A stretch of 64,000 nt of DNA from contig NZ_SADB01000014.1 of the NCBI RefSeq assembly GCF_009669305.1, positions 1 through 64,000 on the forward strand. Reading direction: 5' to 3'. The DNA comes from Ancylomarina sp. 16SWW S1-10-2 (GTDB lineage: Bacteria; Bacteroidota; Bacteroidia; Bacteroidales; Marinifilaceae). The notes beneath the pieces were generated by a model that searched no databases, was not told the DNA's origin, and saw only the letters and a program-made list of their open reading frames with translations. This document shows positions 47,670-55,881 of the stretch, one piece after another. The translations under genes and the position numbers were made by a program. Each line of letters opens with the position of its first letter. Position 1 is the stretch's first letter.

Positions 47670-48485
47670 ATGAAACGTAGAGGATTTGTTAAATCTATTG
47701 GAATTAGCGCATTAGGTATTGGGTTAATGCCTAGTGTATTTGCAGCTAACAGGGTAAAAAAAACAGATCATGATATTTGCAAGCTTGCTTGGAAACAATT
47801 GTGTGGCAACATTGGGAATGTTTATAAAACCGATGCTTTCAAATATGTTAATTCTGTAAAAGGAAAACCGAATGTGCTGATCTATGGCGATTCCGTTTCA
47901 ATCAAATATTCTTCTGCAGTTAGAGAAAGTCTAAAGGGAAAAGCTACTGTAATTCGTTTGTTTAAGAATGGTGGCTCAAGTCAGAATTTTATCCCAAATA
48001 TGGAAAAAATGCATGATTCTATGTTTCAGCCCGGTTTAGATAAAGGCTGGGATTTTAAGTGGGATTTGATCCATTTTAATGTTGGATTGCACGACTTGAA
48101 ATACTTAAAAGGCAAGAATTTAAGTAAGAATGGAAAGCAGGTTTCATCTTTAAGTATTTATAAAGAGAATTTAGATGAGATCTGTAAATATTTGATGATG
48201 AAGTTTCCTAAAGCTAAATTAGTTTTTGCTACCACAACACCAGTTCCCGAAAATGCAAAAGGTCGTTACCAAGGAGACAGTATTAAATACAATAAGGCAG
48301 CATTAGAAGTCTTAGCGAACTATCCTGATATTGCTATAAATGATCTTTACGCATTCACTTTTCCGCATCATAAAGAATGGATGCAAGAGCCTGGAAATGT
48401 TCATTATAATGAAGTGGGATTTGCCAAGCAAGGGAAAGAGGTTGCCCGAATAATAGCTGAAAATTTAAAAATTGGAACAAAATAA
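47670..48485 (+). CDS. SGNH/GDSL hydrolase with Tat-like signal
   Basis: A 271-residue SGNH-fold esterase. The N-terminus KRRGFVKSIGISALGIG has a twin-arginine-like motif. Block I is IYGDSVSIKYS (Ser about 76), a central NVGLHD (block III-like) and the C-terminal GNVHYNEVGFAKQG carries the catalytic Asp/Asn-His region. It probably removes acyl esters from the glycan or its oligomers. An unusual Asn-Val-His-Tyr (NVHY) replaces the common DxxH spacing, so the exact catalytic acid needs structural confirmation. Confidence 0.75.
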   Translation: MKRRGFVKSIGISALGIGLMPSVFAANRVKKTDHDICKLAWKQLCGNIGNVYKTDAFKYVNSVKGKPNVLIYGDSVSIKYSSAVRESLKGKATVIRLFKNGGSSQNFIPNMEKMHDSMFQPGLDKGWDFKWDLIHFNVGLHDLKYLKGKNLSKNGKQVSSLSIYKENLDEICKYLMMKFPKAKLVFATTTPVPENAKGRYQGDSIKYNKAALEVLANYPDIAINDLYAFTFPHHKEWMQEPGNVHYNEVGFAKQGKEVARIIAENLKIGTK

Positions 48486-48507
48486 ATTAATTAATGAAAA
48501 CAAAATA

Positions 48508-48589
48508 ATGAATATTTACTGCTGTTTTTATTAGTATCTACTTCATTAATAGGAGTTAAAAGTTTACGAATGCCTAAAAAATCTATATT
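48508..48589 (+). pseudogene. Relic of a signal-peptide-coding 5' end
   Basis: ATGAATATT followed, after a frameshift, by LLLFLLVSTSLIGVKS, a signal-peptide h-region. The same start with the same apparent frameshift occurs at 51361 (LLLLLVPASVKAQ), and the DNA of the two aligns over about 50 bp. Nothing follows the h-region here before the GH29 gene. Confidence 0.5.
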
Positions 48590-49948
48590 ATGAAGTATGT
48601 GCTTATAATTTTGTTGTTTTTTCCCTTGTGGCTAAATGCACAGGTAAACCTTGATGGAACCATTGATACTGGTGATAAATTTGCTAATGCCAAATTGGAA
48701 TCAAATGAATCTCCCGAAGTTATTGCGAAACGATTAGAATGGTGGAGCGAAGCGCGTTTTGGAATGTTTATTCATTGGGGCTTATATGCTCAGGATGGTT
48801 GTTTTTGGAAGGGTAAAGATGGACGTTCGGAACACATGATGCGTAACTTACAAATTCCAATTTCTGATTATGAAAAAATAGCAGATGAGTTTAAACCTAC
48901 ATGTTTTAATGCGGACGAATGGGTGAAGGTTGCTAAAGATGCAGGCATGAAGTACATGGTACTTACTTCTAAACATCACGATGGTTTTGCCATGTTTAAC
49001 AGTCCATCAAACAATTATAATATTCTTACATCTACTCCTTGGAAACGAGATCCTGTTAAGGAACTTACAGAAGCTTGTAAAAAACAAGGTCTGAAATTTG
49101 GTGTGTACTATAGCTTAGGCAGAGATTGGCACGATCCAGATTGTAATTCTGTAAAAGGTTGGAGAAGCAATGTTTGGGATTTTCCAGAGGAAGAAAAAAA
49201 AGATTTCTCGAAGTATTTTGAAAGAAAGGTGAAGCCTCAGATTACAGAGCTCATCACACAATATCATCCGGCTATTATTTGGTTTGATACTCCAGAGTTG
49301 ATTACCAAGGAAGAAAGTACAGAATTACTATCGCTGATTCATGAGCTAGATCCTACTTGTATTGTAAATCAACGAGTAGGAAACAAGTTGGGCGATTATG
49401 CGGTTAGAGAACAGAAAATTCCAGCAGGCGGAGAGCCACGACCATGGGAAACTTGCATGACTTTAAATGGTGCTTGGGGATATCATAAAACAGACAATAA
49501 TTGGAAATCGGCTGATTCTTTAGTGCATAGTTTGGTAGATATAGCCAGCAAAGGAGGTAATTTTTTGCTAAATGTTGGGCCTACGGGAAAAGGTATTATT
49601 CCTCAAACTTCTGTAAATCGATTGAAGGAAGTTGGAGAATGGTTAAATGTAAATGGAGAAGCTGTTTATGGAACCAGTTCTAGTCCTTTCGGAAAACTAG
49701 CTTGGGGACGTTGTACTAAAAAGGTAGGGGAAGATGATGAAACTCTTTACTTATCGGTATTCTACTGGCCTAAAAATGGAAAACTACAATTGGATTTTCC
49801 TGTTGAAATAATACGAGCATGCTTACTAAGTGATACAGACAAAGAATTAAAAACGGAGACGAATCAATCTGGTGTTTCCATCACAATTCCTATTCAAGCG
49901 CCAAACGAAATAGCAACAGTTGTCAAGTTAGTTGTGAAGCCACTATAA
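48590..49948 (+). CDS. GH29 alpha-L-fucosidase (short form)
   Basis: A secreted 452-residue GH29 enzyme (signal ending WLNAQ). EWWSEARFGMFIHWGLYAQDG, AKDAGMKYMVLTSKHHDGFAMF, FGVYYSLGRDW and the nucleophile Asp in IIWFDTPE (about 233) are clear. It lacks the C-terminal beta domain of the GH29 at 22258, so the two probably have different specificities (terminal alpha-linkages to different acceptors). Preceded by a signal-peptide relic and followed by an unidentified relic, in a part of the PUL that has undergone deletions. Confidence 0.93.
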   Translation: MKYVLIILLFFPLWLNAQVNLDGTIDTGDKFANAKLESNESPEVIAKRLEWWSEARFGMFIHWGLYAQDGCFWKGKDGRSEHMMRNLQIPISDYEKIADEFKPTCFNADEWVKVAKDAGMKYMVLTSKHHDGFAMFNSPSNNYNILTSTPWKRDPVKELTEACKKQGLKFGVYYSLGRDWHDPDCNSVKGWRSNVWDFPEEEKKDFSKYFERKVKPQITELITQYHPAIIWFDTPELITKEESTELLSLIHELDPTCIVNQRVGNKLGDYAVREQKIPAGGEPRPWETCMTLNGAWGYHKTDNNWKSADSLVHSLVDIASKGGNFLLNVGPTGKGIIPQTSVNRLKEVGEWLNVNGEAVYGTSSSPFGKLAWGRCTKKVGEDDETLYLSVFYWPKNGKLQLDFPVEIIRACLLSDTDKELKTETNQSGVSITIPIQAPNEIATVVKLVVKPL

Positions 49949-49989
49949 GCTTAGGTGAAGTTTGTTAGAGGAGTGTAATATGGTATTAG

Positions 49990-50095
49990 AATAAAAACAT
50001 TTCTGATATTATTAAAAACGGAAGATCAACATCGGGTACACCACAGGAATTTGTAAAAGAAAACTGGGGACAAGTTACTTGGATGGATTTGTAAG
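49990..50095 (+). pseudogene. 3' relic of an unidentified gene
   Basis: Frame reading NKNISDIIKNGRSTSG, TPQEFVKENWGQVTWMDL, then TAA at about 50093. An in-frame TAG lies just upstream and there is no start. It looks like the extreme C-terminus of a lost enzyme; family not recognised. Confidence 0.45.
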
Positions 50096-50126
50096 AATAG
50101 TAGAAATTATTAAATGAGATAATAGG

Positions 50127-51308
50127 ATGAAACAAGAATTAAAATATAATAAATCAACATTTTGGGATGTATTTAAAATAGCAGCTATAAGTAGCCTTTT
50201 AGTTTTTATGATTGCTTGCTCCAATTCAAGCCAATCTAAGTTTACTTATGAAAATGTGGCAATTGAAGCGGAAGTAGATTCAATTATGCATGCCAAATGG
50301 GGTGATAATTTTCAGCCTGCTGATTATCCAAAACAGTTCTTTGAAAATCTGATTACGCTTGAACCAGGTGATTCTATTCAAAAAGCGATTGACGAAGTAA
50401 GTCAGTCGGGTGGAGGTATTGTTTATTTAAAAGAAGGTACCTATCCGTTGAATGTAAGCATTGTTTTAAAAAGTAAAGTGAGCATTATTGGCGAAGGAGT
50501 TGAAAAAACAATATTGTTGCAAACTGCAAATTTGGATAAAGCTGCTTTTAATGTTGAGGCTAAACCTCAAATTACCGATGTACTAATTCGTAACCTAACA
50601 ATAAAGGGCACAAGAAGTGGAGAAGTAAATGGAATACTGATAAGAGGGAGAAACGAAAGTCGACATGAGCGAATCATGTTGCAAAATATAAATGTTACCG
50701 ATTGGTCTGCTCAAGGCGTTCATATTAAGCGCACGAATCACATTATTATGGATAAGTGTAACTTTCAGTACAATGGTACTGCCGGAGGTTTGTACCATAA
50801 TGTATACTTCTTGTACAATAAAAATATTTTGCAGTCCGATTTAAATATGTCTTATCCTGTAAAAGGAAAAGGCTGTAAATATACCTCGTGCGAATATGTA
50901 TTAGCTCAAAGATGTACTATTAAAGATACTCATGGAAACGGAATTCAGTCCGATCATGAACAAGCTGGATATATTTTCTTTCATAAGTATCATATTTCGG
51001 GATGCGAGCGTGTTGCTATGTGGTTTCCTTGCGAAGACTATTACGACAAGTTTACTTATAAAGAAAATCCAAAATATGCACCTCAGCATATAATCTTAAA
51101 CCGATGTGAGATTGTAGATAATACTTGGGGAGCTATGTGGAGACTAGTAAACGATTCTTACGTAATTAACAGCCATTTTGCTAATAAAAAGATAGATATG
51201 GGTTTACTAAAGTGCGATGTGAAAATGGAAAACAGCTCCTTTGAAAAGGGAAATAAAATTTATACTGATGTGAAGGAATGGCCTGAAGATGTTAAAATAT
51301 TATGGTAA
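50127..51308 (+). CDS. Right-handed beta-helix lipoprotein, pectate-lyase-like fold
   Basis: A 393-residue lipoprotein (lipobox Cys about 31). From about residue 85 it has the classic beta-helix entry LEPGDSIQKAIDEVSQSGGGIVYLKEGTYPL, then repeated rungs (VSIIGEGVEKTILL, VLIRNLTIKGTRSGEVNGILIRGRN, IMLQNINVTDWSAQGVHIKRTNHIIMDKCNF). Aromatic and charged residues cluster in HGNGIQSDHEQAGY and RVAMWFPCEDYYDK, which could line an active-site groove. Lyase, epimerase or hydrolase cannot be decided. It differs from the beta-helix protein at 29949. Confidence 0.72.
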   Translation: MKQELKYNKSTFWDVFKIAAISSLLVFMIACSNSSQSKFTYENVAIEAEVDSIMHAKWGDNFQPADYPKQFFENLITLEPGDSIQKAIDEVSQSGGGIVYLKEGTYPLNVSIVLKSKVSIIGEGVEKTILLQTANLDKAAFNVEAKPQITDVLIRNLTIKGTRSGEVNGILIRGRNESRHERIMLQNINVTDWSAQGVHIKRTNHIIMDKCNFQYNGTAGGLYHNVYFLYNKNILQSDLNMSYPVKGKGCKYTSCEYVLAQRCTIKDTHGNGIQSDHEQAGYIFFHKYHISGCERVAMWFPCEDYYDKFTYKENPKYAPQHIILNRCEIVDNTWGAMWRLVNDSYVINSHFANKKIDMGLLKCDVKMENSSFEKGNKIYTDVKEWPEDVKILW

Positions 51309-51360
51309 TAAAATTGGGAGTTTAACGATCGGATAAAAATAAATTAGTAAAAATAGGATA

Positions 51361-51531
51361 ATGAATATTCACACTACTGCTCTTGTTAGTACCTGCTTCA
51401 GTAAAAGCGCAGAATCTAAAAGAACAATTAGTAAATCAGGATAGAAATGAAGCTTTTAATGTTACCTATAAAGTTATTGATGACGAAAAGTTTGACTTAA
51501 CCTTAAGGTATCCGATCAATTTTAATCAATA
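51361..51531 (+). pseudogene. 5' relic of an alpha/beta-hydrolase (esterase) gene
   Basis: After a frameshifted ATG the frame reads IFTLLLLLVPASVKAQNL, KEQLVNQDRNEAFNVTYKV, IDDEKFDLTLRYPINFNQ, then TAG. A secreted esterase start of this kind (Y-K-x-x-D...L-x-L-x-x-YP) parallels YKTVDGVRLNMDIFYP in the intact esterase at 53838. The rest of the gene is cut off by a palindrome cluster; a matching C-terminal piece resumes at 51702. Confidence 0.65.
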
Positions 51532-51536
51532 GAATT

Positions 51537-51705
51537 CCTCGAGGCTTGCCTCGGGGTCAGTGAGGAAAGTTTGAAAACATAAGGTTTTCATAACGTTTAA
51601 AAAAAGCGTATTTTCTACTAATGAACAAGAGACTTGTCTCTTAAAAAGAATATCTCACGAAATTAAGATCCTATTAAATACCTCGCGGGCTTGTCCTGGG
51701 GTTGT
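51537..51705. repeat. REP-like palindrome cluster
   Basis: CCTCGAGG-CTTG-CCTCGGGG at 51537-51556 forms an 8-bp stem with one mismatch. TGAAAAC/GTTTTCA (51572-51590) and AAGAGAC-TT-GTCTCTT (51627-51642) are further hairpins. A degenerate second copy of the first, CCTCGCGGGCTTGTCCTGGGG, lies at 51681-51701. The GC-rich palindrome is unlike the AT-rich surroundings and sits between two pieces of a broken esterase gene. Confidence 0.55.
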
Positions 51706-52346
51706 TTAATCTTGTTTTCGATAATGGTTTTGATATTTTTTGTTATGAGTTAATGGGAGATCGTAGGCAAGAGAATTTACCAGCTCAGAATATTAAAAAA
51801 GGATCGCCTCATACAATCGTGTTTTTGGGTAAAGAAGATCATCTGATTCCGGCATCAATTGCGGGGAATTACAAAGTTAAAATGGAAGCAGTGGGTAGCC
51901 GATGTAATCCATATGAAAATCCTACTAAAATTTGTTCTCACGATATGATTATTGGAAGGTACTGTCCTATTTGGCATCAAAATGGAGCAATTACTGGAGA
52001 GCAAGCTGCTGGCAGTTGGAAAATAGAATTTGTTGAAGACAGTGAATATAGCATTACACTACGCAGGTTTCCACGAGAAAGTGGTTTGGCCATTAATGAT
52101 GTTTTTCCTGCTCAGGAAAAAAGAGTTGAATTGGACCAAACTGCTCCTGCAGGAGTGAAAAACGATTTTACAGAGGCTCGTTTGTATGTAGCAGGTATCA
52201 CTAAGTCTCTTAAAATTAAAGAAGGTCAGTCTGAAGTTACTTTCAAAGTAAAAGTACCAGCAGGAAAATACGATATGGAAGCTCGATTAATCGACACAGA
52301 TAATCGTATACATCCAGCTTACTATGTTTATATAGAAAAGTTGTAG
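51702..52346 (+). pseudogene. Chimeric relic: esterase C-terminus joined to sulfatase C-terminus
   Basis: An open frame of 214 codons without a proper start (TTG only). About the first 70 codons match the C-terminal part of BD-FAE-like alpha/beta-hydrolases (GSPHTIVFLGKEDHLIPAS, then YKVKMEAVGSRCN, the Asp region). From about codon 72 it becomes the C-terminus of an S1 sulfatase (WKIEFVEDSEYSITLRRFPRES, ..., KVPAGKYDMEARLIDTD, AYYVYIEKL). Each part lacks its catalytic nucleophile (no Ser elbow, no CxPxR). The simplest reading is a deletion that fused two neighbouring genes in frame. Could still be translated, but a function is unlikely. Confidence 0.75.
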
Positions 52347-52536
52347 AGGGGCAGATACAGGACAAATTAAGGTCTTCTGATCAAATTAAAGATTATCGTG
52401 ATTTGCATAAATAGAGGTGATTTGTAATTCTGATCTATTTTTCCTCTAAAATGTTAATATTTCAGGTACATCTATACTATTAGCTTTATAGACTGTTTTA
52501 TTAAAAGTACCTTCTGCACTTCAAAAAAAATAAAGG
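52347..52536. other. Spacer before EamA gene
   Basis: No gene or clear terminator. CTATTTTTCC occurs at about 52434, but without the left half of the PUL motif. Confidence 0.3.
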
Positions 52537-53433
52537 ATGATAAATAAAGTAGGAAATATAAAGGCTCACATATACATGGCAACTGCCATGATTCTTTTTG
52601 CTATAATATCTCCCGTAGGAAAAATTGTACTGGATTATATTCATCCACTTACATTAAATACTTTCAGATTATTGGGTGCTGCTATCTGTTTTTGGATTAC
52701 CTCTATTTTTGTAAAAGAGAAAGTATCTAAAAAAGATTTATTCCTTTTATTCTTTGCTGCGCTTTTTGGAACGATGCTTAATCAGGGATTATTTATAATA
52801 GGATTAAGCAAAACAAATCCGATACATTCTAGCTTGATGACCTCTACTGCGCCTATACTAACGATGATTATTTCGGCTTTTTATTTAAAAGAAAAGATAA
52901 CGTCGAGACGTATAATTGGAGTTTTAATAGGTGCTGGAGGTGCTGCCATGCTAATATTAATGAACAAACAAACAGGGGATTATCCTAGTAGTATATGGGG
53001 AGATATAATTTGTCTGATGGCACAATTATCGTTTGCCATATATCTTACCGTCTTTTTAAAACTTGTAAAAAAATACTCTCCTGTAACGGTAAGTAAATGG
53101 ATGTTCACTTATGCTTTTATATGCTATTTCATTATATCTTTTCACGATATAGTCAATGACGATATTTTTTCATTACCGATAGGCATTTGGGTAAGAATCT
53201 TTGTTATTGCTATAATGTGTACTTATGTGACATTTAATTTGATGATGAGATCCCAAAGGTGTCTTAGTCCTACAATGATATCTACTTATAATTATTTTTT
53301 ACCGATTATAGGAGCAGGAATCAGTTATGCTTTAGGTATGGGAACGCTTGGTATTTCGGCCTTTGTAGCAACTGCACTCATTCTTGTCGGTGTAATTTTT
53401 GTGAATAAAAGTAAGACGAAAAAGTTGAATTAA
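52537..53433 (+). CDS. EamA-family (DMT superfamily) inner-membrane transporter
   Basis: A 298-residue protein with about ten hydrophobic segments in two EamA repeats (about 12-142 and 152-290). Typical features are ILFAIISPVGKIVL, TLNTFRLLGAAICFW, LNQGLFIIGLSKTNPIHSSLMTSTAPILTMIISA and YFLPIIGAGISY. EamA proteins move small metabolites such as amino acids, nucleotide or sugar derivatives; the substrate cannot be read from sequence. Lying among sulfatase and esterase relics in a PUL, it could export or import a breakdown product, or may simply have moved in. Confidence 0.88.
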   Translation: MINKVGNIKAHIYMATAMILFAIISPVGKIVLDYIHPLTLNTFRLLGAAICFWITSIFVKEKVSKKDLFLLFFAALFGTMLNQGLFIIGLSKTNPIHSSLMTSTAPILTMIISAFYLKEKITSRRIIGVLIGAGGAAMLILMNKQTGDYPSSIWGDIICLMAQLSFAIYLTVFLKLVKKYSPVTVSKWMFTYAFICYFIISFHDIVNDDIFSLPIGIWVRIFVIAIMCTYVTFNLMMRSQRCLSPTMISTYNYFLPIIGAGISYALGMGTLGISAFVATALILVGVIFVNKSKTKKLN

Positions 53434-53506
53434 TATTCCAAAATATACGTAATGCGGAACTGTTCATTAAGGATTTATTTTGTCAAAATTGCGTTAGAGG
53501 TAATGA

Positions 53507-53818
53507 TTAATAAACAAGAGTTTATGTTTCTTGTTACATGAGGAAGGTAAGTTTCCAGAAAGAGCAATTTATTGGCATTTTCCACATCACCAAAAAGAGG
53601 GTGTTTCCATGGAAGCAGATATTCTAAAAGGAAAATGGAAGCTTATTTATGAGTTTGAAACAGAAAAAAAACACCTCTATAATTTGGAAGAAGATTTAGG
53701 TGAAGAAGATAACCTATTTCAGGATTATCCAGAAATAGGTAAGAGTCTTTTAGTGGAATTAGAGGAATCGCAGAAAAAAGTAGGTGCTGAAATGCCACAG
53801 ACAAATGAAAATTATTAA
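53507..53818 (+). pseudogene. 3' relic of an S1 sulfatase gene
   Basis: Frame reading FLLHEEGKFPERAIYWHFPHH, GVSMEADILKGKWKLIYEFE, KKHLYNLEEDLGEEDNLFQDYPEIGK, the standard C-terminal block of S1 sulfatases (R-A-I-Y-W-H-x-P-H, G-x-W-K-L, LYNL-x-x-D-x-x-E). The N-terminal 350 or so residues with the formylglycine motif are missing and the frame is closed upstream by TGA at 53504. Non-functional as an enzyme. Confidence 0.85.
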
Positions 53819-53837
53819 AACGATTAAATTTTATGTT

Positions 53838-54761
53838 ATGAGTAGAGTATTATTTTTAGTTATTTTTCTTTTTAGTTCATCTTTTATATATGGGCAAAGT
53901 GCTACAGAACTTGAAATACTTAAGGGTTTCAATCACAAAGAAAGTGTGGTTTATAAAACGGTGGATGGAGTTCGCTTAAACATGGATATTTTCTACCCTG
54001 ATTCGACTAAAATGCAGGAAAAAAATCCTTGGATGATACATGTGCATGGTGGTGGCTGGGCAGGAGGTAATAAATTCGTAATCTTAAAACCTCCTTTCTT
54101 GTCTACTTTGCATACTCTTGTTGATAGTGGTGTTGTGTGTGTAAGTATAGAGTATCGAAAAGCCCGTGGTAGTTCTAATGCCTACGATGCTGTTGTGGAT
54201 GCTAAAGATGCTACCCGTTTTCTCATAAAAAATGCAGATAAATTTAAATTAGATAAGAATAAATATGGGATTTGGGGTGGTTCAGCAGGTGGACATCTCA
54301 GCTTGGTTACAGCTTTAGGTGCAGATTCTGATTTTCAGGGTGATTCGCAACTGTCGGATATTTCCACCCGATATAAATGTGTAGTCTCTTATTTTCCTTT
54401 TACTTCATGTTTAAATCCTGATTTAAGACCGGGTTCTATTTTTGAAGATGAAACTCTTTTTGTTCGCCTTTTGGGTGCACCATTAAATGAGAAACCTGAA
54501 TTGGCTCGCTTACTCAGTCCAGCCGAACTTTTAAAAGGAAACAGTTCTCCAATATTATTAATTCATGGCGATAAGGATAAAACACTTCCAATCAAGAACT
54601 CTCTTTATATGCTAAAGGTTGCAAAGGAAAAAAATGCGGATGTTCAATTATTGACGATTAAAAATGCAGGGCATAGTTTTAAGGGTTCAAACATTTCACC
54701 TTCCATGAAAGATCTGAATGATTATTCTGCCAAATATATTCTTTCCCATTTGAAAGACTAA
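53838..54761 (+). CDS. Secreted alpha/beta-hydrolase (BD-FAE/carboxylesterase type)
   Basis: About 307 residues with signal peptide ending FIYGQ. The oxyanion motif HVHGGGWAGG (about 65-74), nucleophile elbow WGGSAGGH (Ser about 152), GDKDKTLP (Asp) and KNAGHSFKG (His) give a complete triad. Such esterases remove acetyl or aromatic acyl groups from polysaccharides. I chose the ATG at 53838, which starts the signal peptide; an in-frame TTG/ATG region from 53784 overlaps the sulfatase relic. It is a complete relative of the esterase pieces at 51361 and 51702. Confidence 0.87.
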   Translation: MSRVLFLVIFLFSSSFIYGQSATELEILKGFNHKESVVYKTVDGVRLNMDIFYPDSTKMQEKNPWMIHVHGGGWAGGNKFVILKPPFLSTLHTLVDSGVVCVSIEYRKARGSSNAYDAVVDAKDATRFLIKNADKFKLDKNKYGIWGGSAGGHLSLVTALGADSDFQGDSQLSDISTRYKCVVSYFPFTSCLNPDLRPGSIFEDETLFVRLLGAPLNEKPELARLLSPAELLKGNSSPILLIHGDKDKTLPIKNSLYMLKVAKEKNADVQLLTIKNAGHSFKGSNISPSMKDLNDYSAKYILSHLKD

Positions 54762-54840
54762 GCACATCAAAATAGATAAAGGCTGAAAATACTGCTGATT
54801 TTGAGATTTTAAAAATAACTATTTGCCTAAGTGAAGAAAT

Positions 54841-55668
54841 ATGCAAACGAAAAACAAGTTCAGATTATTAAGTATCTCTTTACTAATGATTTTCTCAGTT
54901 GTAGCTAGAGCACAAAATAATTCCCAGACCAATGATGGTTTTGTGAAACTATTTAATGGAGAAAACTGGGATGGCTGGCATCTTAAACTAAGAAATGGAG
55001 ATGAAGAGATGGCTAAAAAAGTGTATGCCATTGAAGATGGAATGGTTCATGTTTTTAAAGATTTTCCGGATAGTATTAATATGAATACAGGTGAAAATGG
55101 AACGCACGGACTTTTTTATACGAATAAAAAATATAGTAAATACATTCTTCGATTTCAGTACAAGTGGGGAACGAAAATTGCTAATAATTTCGATAAATGG
55201 CAATACGATGCAGGTGTTTATTTTCATGTAATAGACGATAAAGTTTGGCCCACTGGAATTGAATTTCAAATCCGTTACGATCATACAAAATTCTGCAATC
55301 ATACCGGAGATTTAATACGACCAGCGGGTGCCGATTATACATGGTATTGCGATGAAGATAGCAAAACCTATTTGCATCCAGATGATGGTGGAAAGCCAGA
55401 GGTGAAGAGAGATTGGATGCATTTGGGAGCACCAACAAAAAAAATCCATGCATTGGATGGCAAGTGGAATCAATGTGAAATTATTGTTATGGGAGCTCAA
55501 TATGTTATTTACAAATTAAATGGAGATGTGGTGAATGTAGCTTTCAATTTAAGTCCTGGAGAAGGAATCTTGGGCTTTCAATCTGAGACTGCCGAAATTT
55601 ATTACCAGAATATAGAAATAAAAGAATTCGAGGAAATTATTCCTATTGAGCAATTTCTAAAGAAATAG
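54841..55668 (+). CDS. DUF1080 (3-keto-disaccharide hydrolase-like) protein
   Basis: A secreted 275-residue protein with one DUF1080 domain (concanavalin-like). Features: GFVKLFNGENWDGWHLK, HGLFYTNKKYSKYILRFQYKWG, YDAGVYFHVI, TGIEFQIR, WNQCEIIVMGAQYVIYKLNGDVVN. Some DUF1080 proteins cleave 3-keto-glycosides made by Gfo/Idh-type or GMC dehydrogenases, but the family also contains binding modules. No such dehydrogenase is encoded in this window, so the substrate is open. A second DUF1080 protein lies at 59647. Last gene before a strong terminator. Confidence 0.85.
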   Translation: MQTKNKFRLLSISLLMIFSVVARAQNNSQTNDGFVKLFNGENWDGWHLKLRNGDEEMAKKVYAIEDGMVHVFKDFPDSINMNTGENGTHGLFYTNKKYSKYILRFQYKWGTKIANNFDKWQYDAGVYFHVIDDKVWPTGIEFQIRYDHTKFCNHTGDLIRPAGADYTWYCDEDSKTYLHPDDGGKPEVKRDWMHLGAPTKKIHALDGKWNQCEIIVMGAQYVIYKLNGDVVNVAFNLSPGEGILGFQSETAEIYYQNIEIKEFEEIIPIEQFLKK

Positions 55669-55727
55669 GACGGAGATTAGGGATGAGTTTTTAAAAGCAG
55701 AATTAGAATGGATTGATAAGTAGTATT

Positions 55728-55768
55728 AAGCGGAATTGTTACAACGAGCTAACAATTCCGCTTTTTTT
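55728..55768 (+). terminator. Strong terminator after DUF1080 gene
   Basis: 14-bp perfect stem (55728-55741 with 55750-55763) followed by a T-run. The candidate operator at 55786 starts 18 bp beyond it. Confidence 0.9.
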
Positions 55769-55785
55769 GTTGATTCTATAACAAA

Positions 55786-55852
55786 TGCAACATTCGACCT
55801 ATTTATTGGAATAAATTCTAGGTCTATAAACTGCTACTTATGGCTATTTTGT
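55786..55852 (+). promoter_or_regulatory. Candidate HTCS operator and promoter for lyase/GHL15 operon
   Basis: TGCAACA (55786-55792), 6 nt, CTATTTATTG (55799-55808), followed by GAA. A TATTTTG box at 55845-55851 starts 37 bp after the motif end. The predicted leader is only about 25 nt. The motif shares 12 contiguous bases (ATGCAACATTCx) with the site at 35399. Confidence 0.5.
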
Positions 55853-55881
55853 CATTAATAATATAGAAAAAATGTAATTGT

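Noticed and set aside
51537-51705. CRISPR array
   Set aside because: Only one and a half copies of a palindrome with unequal spacing; no regular repeat-spacer pattern and no cas genes.
52420-52450. TGTAATTCTGATCTATTTTTCC before the EamA gene as a PUL operator
   Set aside because: Spacing between halves is wrong and the conserved ACA and TTG positions are missing.
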